A stretch of DNA of 64,000 nucleotides from Actinernus sp. WN-2022 (Eukaryota; Cnidaria; Anthozoa; Actiniaria; Actinernidae): NCBI GenBank assembly GCA_030867875.1, contig JAOWCC010001634.1:139644365-139708364 (forward strand), written 5' to 3'. Of the stretch, positions 45,942 through 57,425 are shown piece by piece. Each line of letters starts with the position of its first letter. Position 1 is the stretch's first letter. The notes beneath the pieces were generated by a model. It was not told where the DNA came from. It was given only the letters and a program-made list of their open reading frames with translations, and searched no databases. The position numbers and the translations under genes were made by a program.

Positions 45942-45989
45942 CTTGCGATTTCTGACTCGAGCCAGCCGAAGGCCTGGCTCGAGTAATAA
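45942..45989 (-). repeat. Solo Helentron terminus
   Basis: A 48-bp unit, CTTGCGATTTCTGACTCGAG then CCAGCCGAAGGCCTGG and CTCGAGTAATAA, holds a GC-rich stem-loop and resembles the four units at 52769-52977. It stands between C1 and L without an element body, as if only a 3' end had been copied. Confidence 0.65.
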
Positions 45990-48900
45990 CAAGACGCCCG
46001 CTGGGCGTTTACTCGGGCTGTCACTTTTAGGTATGAGGCCAACTGTTTCTAAAATAAATTCTGCCAAAAAAGGACGACTTCGTGAAAATCATTAAAAATT
46101 AAAGGCACTTGTACGAGATTGGTAGTGTTATTAGCAAAACCTGTTTGTAAATGCTATTTTCCACCTTCTTACAATTCTCAACCTCCAAAGGTGGTCACGG
46201 TCACTTACAGGAGCTTCTAATTGCAAAGTTTTACTAATAATTAAAACCAGGTTGCATAAGGGTGGTCGCTGAAGGGACTGGTCAGAAATTAGCAGGGGAA
46301 GGGGTTGTGAAAGGGGGAGGATCATATTGTTTTGAATCCCCAAAACTGGATGGTCATAAATATTGGGCAACTGAAAAAGGATTGGTTATAGGGGAGAAAG
46401 GGTCAACAAATTTCATACTAATACATACTATACATTTTTAGACTTTTTTATCTCCACCCCACCCCCTTTGCACCTCCCCTGCTAATTTTTGACCAGTCCC
46501 TAATGTTTAATAAAATATTGTGTGCATTGAAAATTAACTTTATTTAATGAGGGTAACACCAACTAGTACACACATAGAAATGCGTAGCCTCCACCACAGT
46601 CGTTTTTAGGGGCTAGTTATGAGCCCCTAAAAACGACTGCGGGGGAGGCTAAGAAATGCGTGGAACATGATTTAGATTAATATCAATTAAAATATGTCAC
46701 TAATGAAGCTAAATATTGTCTGTTCATGAGTGTAATAATAATATCAGTATACAAGTGAAAGCATATAAATTATATATCAGTTCAATTGGTTATCTGAAAA
46801 CATAAATACTTCTTTGTCTTCTTTCTTCAGTATTTCAAGTTGACTTTTCAACATATTTTTCAGGGCAACAGTGTTCGCTTGGTAAATAAATCTCCACACC
46901 CAATTCTATTTATGATTGTTCTAATCAGTTCCAGTATCTGTGTATAGCTCTACCAATTCCAAACCTGCCCTTCCCCAAGGGTGGGGGGCATAAGTGGGGC
47001 ATTTGACTGAGTTTTTGTCCCAGGGGTGAGACATTTTGGAGCAAACAAAAGTTGGCAGGGTGAGGAATTCATTTGTAGAAAGAGTCAAAATAGTGAATTT
47101 GATAAGAGATTTGCACCCGTACCAAAGCCCCACCATGGAGCACTTGACTCCACAGTGGGGCATTTGATGCTCTACAAATATCCGGGGGGGGTCTATCAAT
47201 TCCAAACCTGCCCCTCTTCCCGCCATAACTTATATAATTGTACTCTCCAGTATGGCTTTACACAACGAATTCTGCTCTTCTTTTGACAGTTTCACATTCA
47301 ATTCAATTTTAATTCGGTATTCTCGGTTTGTAAGTCATATCCAGTTCTGTTTATGGGTATAATTCGTAGTAAATTGGAATGCCTCTGTATCTTCCGAGTT
47401 CTGTTATTGTTTTTGACGATCGATTTTAACTTTTTTCCTTCTTGGTCTCTATAAAGTCACATACAGTTCAACTTACGGACAATTTCATTTCCAGTTCGAA
47501 TTACAGTCACCATTTTACACTTAATTTAAAAGTGGGGAACAAGTAAGATTTGCATATATATAAACACATAATTTCAACCTCACCAGTTCTGATTTCCGTT
47601 TGCGTTCAAAGCCAAGGGTCAATCACTGTTCACTTCCAGCTTTTCCGACTCTTGAATCGAAGTCTTTGCAAAGTTCGGCATTGTTTGACTGGTTTAGTCA
47701 AGACTTCCCAGTTGTGTAATCTCAAGAGTATTTCATTTTCAAGAGAGGACTTCGCAGTAAACAATTACAGCCAACATTGCAAACAATCAATCCCTCACTG
47801 ATTTGACCTCCTCACAGTGTGTGATGGTAATGAAGAGCATTTCAACAATATCAAGGCAACACTGCAATCGTATGGCACTTAGATGCAGCAGTACAGGCAT
47901 TTTCTTTCAGTTTCCGTGGATTATTGGACCAAAACCATCGACAATCCTCCGGCCGGCTAGACTAGCTTACTGTGCGATATTTGGATCGCCACATCCCTTT
48001 CGTAAATGTAAGAATTTTCCATCGAAAGCCCCTAAAAGTCCTGTCAGCCCTAGAATAACTGAACATCTTGGTATTTCATTCGAAGAAACCTTTAGTTTCA
48101 GCAAAATAAAGGTTAAGAATGGCCCCGAATCTTCGCTCCGTTGCTTCGCACACTACCGGCCGGCTAGACTAGCTTACTGTGCGATATTTGGATCGCCACA
48201 TCCCTTTCGTAAATGTAAGAATTTTCCATCGAAAGCCCCTAAAAGTCCTGTCAGCCCTAGAATAACTGAACATCTTGGTATTTCATTCGAAGAAACCTTT
48301 AGTTTCAGCAAAATAAAGGTTAAGAATGGCCCCGAATCTTCGCTCCGTTGCTTCGCACACTATACAGATCAAAACCAGGATCGGGCAGCTGTCGAATCCG
48401 ATTGGTTGATCCTGTCACGTGTTGGGATCGAACAATGGGCTCCTGTGTAATCTGATTGGTTGGTGGCGCATGGGGGCATAAGTGGGGCATTTGACTGAGT
48501 TTTTGTCCCAGGGGTGAGACATTTTGGAGCAAACAAAAGTTGGCAGGGTGAGGAATTCATTTGTAGAAAGAGTCAAAATAGTGAATTTGATAAGAGATTT
48601 GCACCCGTACCAAAGCCCCACCATGGAGCACTTGACTCCACAGTGGGGCATTTGATGCTCTACAAATATCCGGGGGGGGTCTATCAATTCCAAACCTGCC
48701 CCTCTTCCCGCCATAACTTATATAATTGTACTCTCCAGTATGGCTTTACACAACAAATTCTGCTCTTCTTTTGACAGTTTCACATTCAATTCAATTTTAA
48801 TTCGGTATTCTCGGTTTGTAAGTCATATCCAGTTCTGTTTATGGGTATAATTCGTAGTAAATTGGAATGCCTCTGTATCTTCCGAGTTCTGTTATTGTTT

Positions 48901-49849
48901 TGACGATCGATTTTAACTTTTTCCTTCTTGGTCTCTATAAAGTCACATACAGTTCAACTTACGGACAATTTCATTTCCAGTTCGAATTACAGTCACCATT
49001 ACACTTAATTTAAAAGTGGGGAACAAGTAAGATTTGTGTGAACATATATAAACACATAATTTCAACCTCACCAGTTCTGATTTCCGTTCGCGTTCAAAGC
49101 CAAGGGTCAATCACTGTTCACTTCCATCTTTTCCGACTCTTGAATTGAAGTCTTCGTAAAGTTCGGCATTGTTTGACTGGTTTAGTCAAGACTTCCCAGT
49201 TGTGTAATCTCAAGAGTATTTCATTTTCAAGAGAGGACTTCGCAGTAAACAATTACAGCCAACATTGCAAACAATCAATCCCTCACTGATTTGACCTCCT
49301 CACAGTGTGTGATGGTAATGAAGAGCATTTCAACAATATCAACGCAACACTGAAATCGTATGGCACTTAGATGCAGCAGTACAGGCATTTTCTTTCAGTT
49401 TCCGTGGATTATTGGACCAAAAGGCAAAACCATCACTCCTCCGCGACTAGCTTACTGTGCAATATTTGGATCGCCACATCGATCGCCACATCGATCGCCA
49501 CATCCCTTTCGTAAATGTGAGAATTTTCCATCGAAAGCCCCTAAAAGTCCTGTCAGCCCTAGAATAACTGAATATCTTGATATTTCATTCGAAGAAACCT
49601 TTGGTTTCAGCAAAATAATGGTTCAGAATGAACCCAAACCTTCGCTACGTTGCATGCTGGCTTTGCCCAGCTAGCGATCTGGCGGGTGTCGGATCTGATT
49701 GGTTGATCCTGTCACGTGTTGGGATTGAACAATGGGCTCCTGTGTAAGATCGATTGACGCGAACGCATAGCGCAATGTGTCACGTGACCAGTGCAACAAT
49801 CTGATTGGTTGCCGAGGCAAATCAGCGACACAAAAAATAATAATAATAA
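45990..49849 (-). mobile_element. Helentron-type nonautonomous element L (internally duplicated)
   Basis: The left 1.33 kb (45990-47324) is nearly identical to the autonomous element's left end, including the RPA start codon at 47252, then diverges at TTCGGTATTCT. The right 110 bp equal the autonomous right end. The interior contains a large partial direct duplication: 46985-48473 recurs as 48474-49747, with junctions at CTCCTGTGTAA. A deletion derivative of an autonomous relative is the simplest origin. The RPA frame is cut after about 25 codons. Confidence 0.8.
47949..48362 (+). repeat. 207-bp perfect tandem duplication with open frame
   Basis: Two consecutive 207-bp units, starting CCGGCCGGCTAGACTAGCTT at 47949 and 48156, look identical. 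Because 207 is divisible by three the frame stays open and repeats RPARLAYCAIFGSPHPF and FPSKAPKSPVSPRITEHLG. A single diverged unit is present near 49440-49670, where GATCGCCACATC is itself triplicated. Confidence 0.85.
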
Positions 49850-49893
49850 CAAGAGGCCCTGAGTGGCCTTAACTCGGGCCATCTATAGCATGT

Positions 49894-50774
49894 GAATTAA
49901 CATTCAGAAGTATTAACTATTGGACAAAATTGTTAACCAGGGACGAGCCAATGCTTACAAAAAATATGTATCTCGACAGTATGCAATCAAGCAACCCAGT
50001 TTTTTGGAGTTACAAAATTAAGCGAACCGTACAAAGCCTAGGCTATGGTGATATATGGATACTCCAAAATAATACTCCAGATTTTAGGGAATTTCTGAAG
50101 AATATAAAGCAACGCCTAAAAGACACAGAACTACAAATTTGGTTAAGTGATATATTTAATGACCAACGACAGAATCCAAACCAGAGTAACAAACTACGAG
50201 TTTATCGAACATTCAAAACGAAGTATGAATTCGAAAACTATTTGGATCTTGTCAGAAACATCAAACATAGAATTACGTTCACCAAATTAAGAATAAGCAA
50301 TCATTGCCTTCAAATTGAAAAAGGAAGACACCTTAAACCTTATCTAAAACCAGAAGAACGAATTTGCCCAACATGCAAACAAGAAATGGAAGACGAAATT
50401 CACTTCCTGCTGAGATGCAAAACTTACCAGACAATCAGGCATGATTTCTTTTCCTCCTTAAAAACTCTAACGAAATTAGATAGCAGAAAAATGACAGAAA
50501 AAGAACTATTTTCGGTAATCATTGATCCCCCGAGACAAGTCACAACAATAGCAGCAAAATATGTTTATGATTGTATGGACATGCGATCCACCATAATTTC
50601 AGCACAAATAATGTAAGCTAATTTAATGATAACTAACTATATATATATTATATTTTTAAGATTACAGAACAATCTATCCGTCATTAACCAACTTTTTAAA
50701 TTTGTTAGCAGTCATCTGATGTACCAATGTAGTACAAAGAGCTAATGAATAAAGTCTGTCAGTCTGTCTGTCTG
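49894..50774 (+). mobile_element. 5'-truncated non-LTR retrotransposon with target duplication
   Basis: TCTATAGCATGT at 49882-49893 is repeated at 50775-50786, and the unbroken version is seen in C1 (about 43921-43932). The insert ends in a GTCT microsatellite tail after AATAAAGTCTGTC, typical of some 3' ends of non-LTR elements, and starts abruptly inside the coding region, typical of incomplete reverse transcription. It is therefore a clean, young insertion of about 880 bp. Confidence 0.9.
49930..50616 (+). pseudogene. C-terminal part of a non-LTR retrotransposon ORF2
   Basis: The 228-residue open frame lacks the reverse transcriptase core. Its C-terminal half has a zinc knuckle-like CPTCKQEMEDEIHFLLRC (C-x2-C..H-x4-C), a feature of C-terminal regions of several non-LTR clades. 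It ends with TAA at 50614, followed by a short 3' UTR and a tetranucleotide tail. As the 5' part was never copied, the fragment is dead on arrival, though its frame is undamaged. Confidence 0.8.
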
Positions 50775-52768
50775 TCTATAGCATGTACTACATGGAGTTC
50801 TAGCATAATTTTGTCAACATCGTTTGTGCTAGAGTAGCCAGATAATTGGTTCTCTACTGATGCTCTTGACTGATGCTCTTGTCTGTCAAATGTCAATGTG
50901 CAAGTGCCCCACGTATTCCAGGGGGGGTTTAGGTTAGGGTATGCCTGGGGGGGGGGGGGGGAGGGGGGGGGGGAATGATAGAGCCATAATACACACACAA
51001 CTGTCACATACATACTGTGCATGTACATTTCAGCCACAATTTCCCTCAATTCTGTAGTTTAATATTACTTTCTTTTCAATATTATTGTTCCTTGAGGGTC
51101 GTTAGAATTACAAAAAAAAACTTGGTATGGGTGTTGTTGATTAAAGTGCAATGGTTATTTGAGTAGTTGCACGATATTGAGTCACTCAAATTTGATGCAT
51201 TGTAATTATACCAGGTGCAGTACAACTATGAGAAATCAAGCAATTTAGAACAACAAATTCCACATAATGTTGCTATTCATTGTGAATAGTTAGGTAATGT
51301 CATTCTACATGTGAAATAAAGTCATCTATTTGTAATTCTCAATTATTAAAAAACCAGTGGAGACAGCTGACATTCAGGCTAAATTCTCAATACAATATTT
51401 TCGATTGAGGTCTTAAACTACAGACCACCATTTTCTAGTATTATGCTGCGGTCAGACTCGCACTAGAACCGTGCTTGCTTGGCTCATTCCTGTTTACCTA
51501 GCACATTCCTAGAACGCTAGCGAATGTGACCGACCAAGCACGGCAGCTTCTGCTTAATGGCAAACCGATGCCTAGGTAAATAAAACTACAAAGAGACCGA
51601 AGGAAGATGGAAGATGATGGAAATGTTTACGAGTAATAAGGCATAATAAGAAATACAATGATGAGAAGGTAGGTCCTTAAGGTAACCATAGGGTTATCTT
51701 AAGCCAGGACCAGCTCAGATGGAAAACACTGAAACAAGATCTAGCTTGCATGGATATATAATGGTACCAATTAAGAAAGGGGAAGGGAAAGAAAGAGTGC
51801 CACTTGCATGTACACTGTAAGTATACTCTCAGTTCTGGACCAAATTTTGTTATGTTATAAACTTGCAATAATGATAAATACACTACTCTATACATAATAT
51901 CATTATGTCAGTTCTAAAAAAAACACATTAAATACACTGTAGAATGCCTAAACCAAGAGATAATAATCAGATACAAAGGGCTACAGGCCAGATGTAAATA
52001 GACCGGGGATATAGAACAACAGTCAACAATATAAACACGCCACAGATAAATATGCGATATTTTCCACATCAGAGTCATTTATCGTTCGTTTGAAAAAATC
52101 TTCATTTCGGATTACTTACTCAGTTTATACTCAGTCACTGCATGCTGGATTTTCGTTCACGAATTTATAAACATTTAAATACATTGTGCATGGAGGGCGA
52201 AACGACTGTAATTCTTTTAAAGGGCCCCTGTCAGTCAGAGAACTGAGAAATCGGGTCATTTCTATTACACTTTCGAGAGGTTAATAACAATAAATAACAA
52301 CACAACGACAGTCAATTGGTATAAAGGTTATCATGTTCAGATTAGCGGTTACTTACATTTACAAGCTGTTGTCTTTATATATAGTCAGTGTTGATCGCAG
52401 AACAGACAGCCCGGGCAGACAGTCTCCGCAGCCTGTCACGTCTCACGAGTGTATCTTAAAGCATGTCGCATATGTGATAAATTCCCGTCCAAAGCCCGTG
52501 AAACACCTCTCAGCTTTAGAAAAGACAAACATATTGGTATTGCACTTGAAGGAACCTTTGGTTTACACAAAAAAACAGCTGATATTAAAGGTTTTGCTAA
52601 GTCAAAACTCCCACTCGCCGCCATCTTGAAAAACCTGGAAAGTTGTCCACTGTTCACGTGACCAGCACAGTGCAATCTGATTGGTACGGTGGTGAAAAGA
52701 ACTTCCAAAGTAGGCGCAATCTGATTGGTTGACGGCGCAAAATCTCGACACAAAAAATAAAAATAAAA

Positions 52769-52977
52769 CTTGCGATTTCTGACTCGAGCCAGCCGAAGGC
52801 CTGGCCCGAGTAATAATAAACGGCTTGCATTTTAAGACTCGGGCCTGCCCACAGGCAGCCCGAGTAATAAACGGCTTGCATTTTAAGACTCGGGCCTGCC
52901 CACAGGCAGCCCGAGTAATAATAATAAACGGCTTGCATTTTCTGACTCGTGCCGGCCGAAGGCCTGGCCCGAGTAAT
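52769..52977 (-). repeat. Four tandem solo Helentron termini
   Basis: Units start at 52769, 52821, 52872 and 52929, each about 50 bp: a CTTGC.TTT lead, GACTCG.GCC, a GC-rich loop, GGC.CGAGT and a TAATAATAAA spacer. Two middle units have CTGCC-CACA-GGCAG stem-loops; the outer two have GCCGAAGGC loops. Host-like sequence resumes at about 52980. Repeated capture of ends next to one another is a known outcome of rolling-circle insertion near an existing end. Confidence 0.75.
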
Positions 52978-53559
52978 TAGAGTTTGCAATTTGGGGTTCC
53001 TGTGAAATCACATACCTGATCGGTAGCCTCTTCAAGCAACATAAAAGCGTCCCGCTGGATTCCAGATAACAAGGCGCTCTAGATGTACGTGGTCTCCTGT
53101 GCTATACTTTATTACTTAACCAATCATAATATGAGATCCACAAGCAAATAGACTTCAGACATACACATCAGTTAAGTAATGGTTCGTATGAGAACTGGAG
53201 CAAGATCTATTGTTCCGCGGCAATGAATGTGATTTCACTAATCCCACACACGTCGGAGTCGTACCTAAATAAGGCTGACTATTGTTAAAAAATCAAGAAA
53301 AGAAAATATTGTGACTTTTGAGTGCCAGACTAGCGCATTTCATAATTAAAACTTGAAAATCACTGAAAAGGATTTTTTTCTAAGGGCATGTATAAAAAAG
53401 TATGACATCTTTTAAGCCGGTTATGGACAAAAAAAATCAAAATTCTAAAAACATACGATTTTATCCGCCAACGTGTTTTATGATTGGACAAAATGTCATG
53501 CAACAGTATTTACAACTCTAAAAAAATAATGAATGAAGCGATATTTTCATAAATGCTTT

Positions 53560-53763
53560 CGTGTTGTTTATTTCCCGCCAAATTTTGGTGGGAAAATGGA
53601 CAAAATTCAAACTTTCATAACTTTTGATTTCCTTAACCAATCGACATCGGGTTTTCGATTCCTCCATTCTCGTCACGAGGAGATTTTAACAATATACGAC
53701 ATTCCGTTTTTAGAGGTAATGAACAGTTATACGAAACGTATTACAAATGGATAAATGACGTCA
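53560..53763 (+). repeat. Dispersed repeat family, copy 2
   Basis: This is the partner, in opposite orientation, of 8745-9030, again with TTTCCCGCCAAATTT, TCGACATCGGGTTTTCGATT and TGACGTCA at its end. The surrounding 52980-54348 is AT-rich intronic sequence without other recognisable features. Confidence 0.6.
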
Positions 53764-54348
53764 ACATGGTAGTAACATAACTTAGAAAACCAGTTTATAT
53801 TCCTTTTACGATTCTACATCCTTCTACCAAAATTCAATCGTCTACATTGAAAACTTTTTTAAATATAGAACTCATGCCGTTTTTATGGTCGTTTGTGCCC
53901 ACCGTGACATAGCAAAGCGGTTCAATTTTTTCTAAAGATATCTCTTGACTAGTGGTATTAATGTTTTCAAATTAAAATGCATGAAATCGCTCGTTGTGTA
54001 TATGTTTTTGATTCCAAAACAAATTCAGCCAATAGAAAGACACTAAAACAAAAGCGGAGATATTATAAAATATTTCAATGTTCCCCACATAGGATTTCTT
54101 TCTCTCTTTTTACGTAGTTACATATTGTCCGCTTCAATCATTTTCTTTAAAAAAATATTGTGAAATCAGAGTTATTTCCTATTTTTAGGAGGTTTATTTC
54201 TGTTTAACCAATGAGATATCAAGTTTCAACAATAGAACAATTAACACCTTTGTGCATTCCTGGCCGTTGAGTGCTCCTGTTCTTACGCGAACCATTACTT
54301 AACCTTAACAGTCAGTAATTAACAAAGTCACTTTGACTTTTCATCCAG

Positions 54349-54617
54349 TCTCGGCTTCAACGTGCAGCGACGAACAAAGATTTGAAGCAGACATGGAAGT
54401 GGAAGATCACGTGATTGTTGGACCATTGATGCTGACTCTTATCGCGCTCCGTGAGAATGATTGCGAGGTCGCGTGTAAGCAGCGTGCCAACTGTGGTGCA
54501 ATCAACATCGGACCGAGCGAGGTCGACAATGAACACCTGACGTGTGAGCTGCTGGACAAGAAGTTTAAAACAATCAAAGTGGAAAAAAAGAACGGCTGGA
54601 GATTTATAGCAACAAAG
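54349..54617 (+). CDS. PAN/Apple-domain exon of a secreted protein
   Basis: A single exon encodes 89 complete codons: TCSDEQRFEADMEVEDHVI begins the module and CEVACKQRANCGAINIGPSE, HLTCELLD and WRFIATK follow. Paired cysteines and the final W.F contact strand are typical of PAN/Apple domains, which bind proteins or sugars outside the cell. The acceptor is catccag and the donor AAAG|gtaaca. It opens with two bases of a split codon and ends on a codon boundary. It fits a signal-peptide exon before it and the EGF exon after it. Confidence 0.85.
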
Positions 54618-55151
54618 GTAACAGTACTGTCAGTAGTGGTTACAGTTGAATCTGAAGTTTTTACACGAGCAAGGAGCCCATAACCAGGAGCGTCCATATC
54701 TCGTATATAGGTGTCACGGCGTTTTCACAAGTTGGGCTATTTTTAGATTAGTTTACCGACAATCGGGTGGGTGGTTGGCTGCTACGCTTTTGTAATTTTA
54801 TTCCGGCCCTTATGATTGCAATCCAAGAGTAGAGAAAGGCCCTTCTAAAAAATAGCCTAAATCGTGAAAACGTACAGGCCTAGCAGGGGTATAGAGAAGT
54901 CCTGAAAATTGGGGGGGGGGGGGGGGGCAAATGATGAATTCTGGAACATTTTCATTCGAGTGGGAGGGTGGAAATGATGTATTCTGCGACATTTTCATTG
55001 ATGACTTCAGTCAATCTCTGTTCTGGAACTGGACGGGGGGGGGCTGCTTCCCGTCCTACGCCACTGAGGCCTAGTATGCGGGATGGAGGCTCCTGAGTCA
55101 GGGTACTTTATACACAACAAATATTTTTTGTTTGTGTCATTTTCACTGCAG

Positions 55152-55257
55152 TGTAGTAAAGCGAGCACGTGCGAGAACAACGGAAAGTGCTTTTCTATGA
55201 AGAGAGGTCACGCAGCCTGTGTTTGTCTGACTGTAAAGAGAAGCCCTTCGTGTGATG
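55152..55257 (+). CDS. EGF-like exon of the same gene
   Basis: After ttttcactgcag the frame gives CSKASTCENNGKC, then FSMKRGHAACVC and LTVKRSPSCD, six cysteines with EGF-like spacing (C-x5-C-x5-C-x9-C-x1-C-x8-C). It starts on a codon boundary as the PAN exon requires and ends one base into a codon before gtaggt. A PAN domain followed by an EGF repeat is a common layout of cnidarian secreted or membrane proteins. No further exon of this gene was found before the EF-hand gene, so the gene may be truncated. Confidence 0.82.
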
Positions 55258-55304
55258 GTAGGTCTTTATGATCGTAACGTGTATATTACATTAGCAAGAT
55301 TAAA

Positions 55305-55383
55305 CTACGAAGAGAGGTCACACAGACTGTGTTTGCCTGATTGGAAAAGGACGCCCTTCGTGCGATGGTAGGTCTTTATGATT
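55305..55383 (+). pseudogene. Partial duplicate of the EGF exon end
   Basis: It repeats 55194-55272, including GAAGAGAGGTCAC, the last three cysteine codons and the donor GATG|gtaggtctttatgat. The first half of the EGF module and the acceptor site are missing, so it cannot be a complete exon. It arose from a short tandem duplication that spans the exon-intron border. Confidence 0.8.
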
Positions 55384-56947
55384 GTCCAGAACTGAGAGTA
55401 TACTTACATGCAAGTGGCACTCTTTCTTTCCCTTCCCCTTTCTTGGTACCATAATATATCCATGCAAGCTAGATCTTGTTTCAGTGTTTTCCATCTGAGC
55501 TGGTCCTGGCTTAAGATAACCCTAAGGTTACCTTAAGGACCTACCTTCTCATCATTGTATTTCTTATTATGCCTTATTACTCGTAAACATTTCCATCATC
55601 TTATGAGAAATTAAATGTAATTGTTGTTGTTGTTCTTCAGTTCTTGGCGTCAGCATCGTCACTTTCACTCGGTCATGATCAGGAGTACGAGTACTTTTAC
55701 GAATTATTTGGGAATGAAAATTAATCTTGCTGCGACCCCTGAGTGATGATATAAAAAGAGTGGACATTGCATGTTTATTTGTGGCCTGCCGCTATAAGTT
55801 TCAGTCTCCTTCGTGACCGATAACCAAACATATCTGTGGGCTCGAAACTAGATGCTCTTTAGCTCAGTCCCGGGTCGGTAGTGCATTGGCACCGAAGCCT
55901 GTGTTCTGTTTGCTATATTAATATGCCATACTGACGAGTTCTAATAAGAACGAAACAGCTGTCTATGGCTGCAATCTAGTCCGAGCGCTTTTCATGTCAG
56001 GCCTAGCTAACCGTAGTGCTTTGTGTTGGAATTTTACGTTGTATATCAGCTTTGCTGTAGTCTTCGGACTTTTCATTCGTTATTTTTCATATTTTTGGCT
56101 GCATAGGTCCTCACTTCGGATCCAACGTATTTTTACAGGATGTTTGTTCACAGTATTTGCTTGTGTTTTTCCTTCAAGATGTAGAAAATGAGCACTAGCA
56201 CAGTGGCAGCTCACTGATACTAGAAAATGGTGGTCTGTAGCCCGGTCTGTAGTTTACGACCTAAATCGAAAATATTGTATTAAGAATTTAGCCTGAATGT
56301 CAGCCATCTCCACTGGTTTGTTAATAATTGAGAATTACAAATAGATGACTTTATTTCACATGTAGAATTACATTACCTAACTATTTACAATGAATAGCCA
56401 CATTATGTGGAATTTGTTGTTCTAAATTGCTTGATTTCTCATAGTTGTACTGCACCTGATATAATTACAATGCATCAAATTTGAGTGACTCAATATCGTG
56501 CAGACTACTCAAATAACCATTGCACTTCAATCAACAACACCCATACCAAGTTTTTTTTGTAATTCTAACGACCCTCAAGGAACAATAATATTGAAAAGAA
56601 AGTAATATTAAACTACAGAATTAAGGGAAATTGTGGCTGAAATGTACATGCACAGCATGTATGTATGTATGTGTGTGTTGTGTGTGTATTATGGCTCTAT
56701 CATTTCCAACCCCACCCCCCCCCCCCCCCCCCCCAGGCATACCCTAACCTAACACCCCCCCCCCCTCCCCCCCCCGGAATACGTGGGGCACTTGCACATT
56801 GACATTTGACAGACAAGAGCATCAGTAGAGAACCAATTCTCTGACTCTGGCTACTCTAGCACAAACCATGTTGACACAAAATTATGCTAGCACTCCATGC
56901 AGTACATGCTATAGATGGCCCGAGTTAAGGCCACTCAGGGCCTCTTG
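55384..56947 (+). mobile_element. Inverted, incomplete C-family Helentron (C3)
   Basis: The outer parts match the reverse complement of C1 43889-45006. The + strand runs from ACTGAGAGTATACTTACATG to the 3' terminus ATGGCCCGAGTTAAGGCC..GGGCCTCTTG at 56947. The element's 5' half is missing. About 55605-56215 is a different 600-bp segment replacing about 150 bp of C; it may be a later insertion or an older version. A poly-C tract lies at 56715-56780. The CTTG end is followed by TTATG, in line with insertion next to T. Confidence 0.75.
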
Positions 56948-57425
56948 TTATGAATGAAATGCCTTAACTTGTTACCATAGTGTATTACTTTCTGTCTGTG
57001 TGGTAACAGGGTTGATATGAAGCGAGTTTTCATTTCCTCTGCTTCCCCTTCCTTAAAGGCCCGTTCACACAGGCGATTTTTGATGCAATTTTTGTCGCGT
57101 CCCACTGCAATTTTTCTCGCCGCAAATTTGCATCAAGGTGCATCAAGTTTCGAACATGCTCGAAACCAGTGCGATTTGGTGGCGACAAAAATTGTATCAA
57201 AATCGCCTCTAGTTTACACGCGCGACTTCGCTGGCGAGCAAAATTATAATCGCGACAAAAATTGTACAAAAAATCGCCTGTGTAAATTAAACGGGCATTT
57301 AGGAAGGGGAAGCAGAGGAATGAAAACTCCCTAAAATCGCTTCATATCATCCCTGTTACCATACAGACAGCAAGTAATACACTATGGAAGCAACGAAAGA
57401 ATTATGAATAAAATGCCTTACCTAT
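56948..57425. mobile_element. Foldback element with about 140-bp arms
   Basis: The left arm (56948-57090) and right arm (57268-57425) are inverted copies: ATAGTGTATTACTT.CTGTCTG, GGTAACAGGG, GATATGAAGCGA, CTCTGCTTCCCCTTCCT and ACACAGGCGATTTTT occur in the same order from both ends. The middle repeats GCGACAAAAATTG motifs. No coding content. It lies directly beside the C3 terminus. Confidence 0.8.

Larger units (their letters stand above)
49850..52768 (-). mobile_element. Helentron-type nonautonomous element C2 with retrotransposon insertion
   Basis: It matches C1 throughout, apart from a handful of substitutions, and is split by the non-LTR fragment at 49894-50774. The 3' stem-loop AGGCC..GGCCT and CTTG are at its left border, adjoining L. 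The 5' end reaches the T-rich tract at 52768. Near-identity with C1 indicates very recent copying, or gene conversion within the array. Confidence 0.82.
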
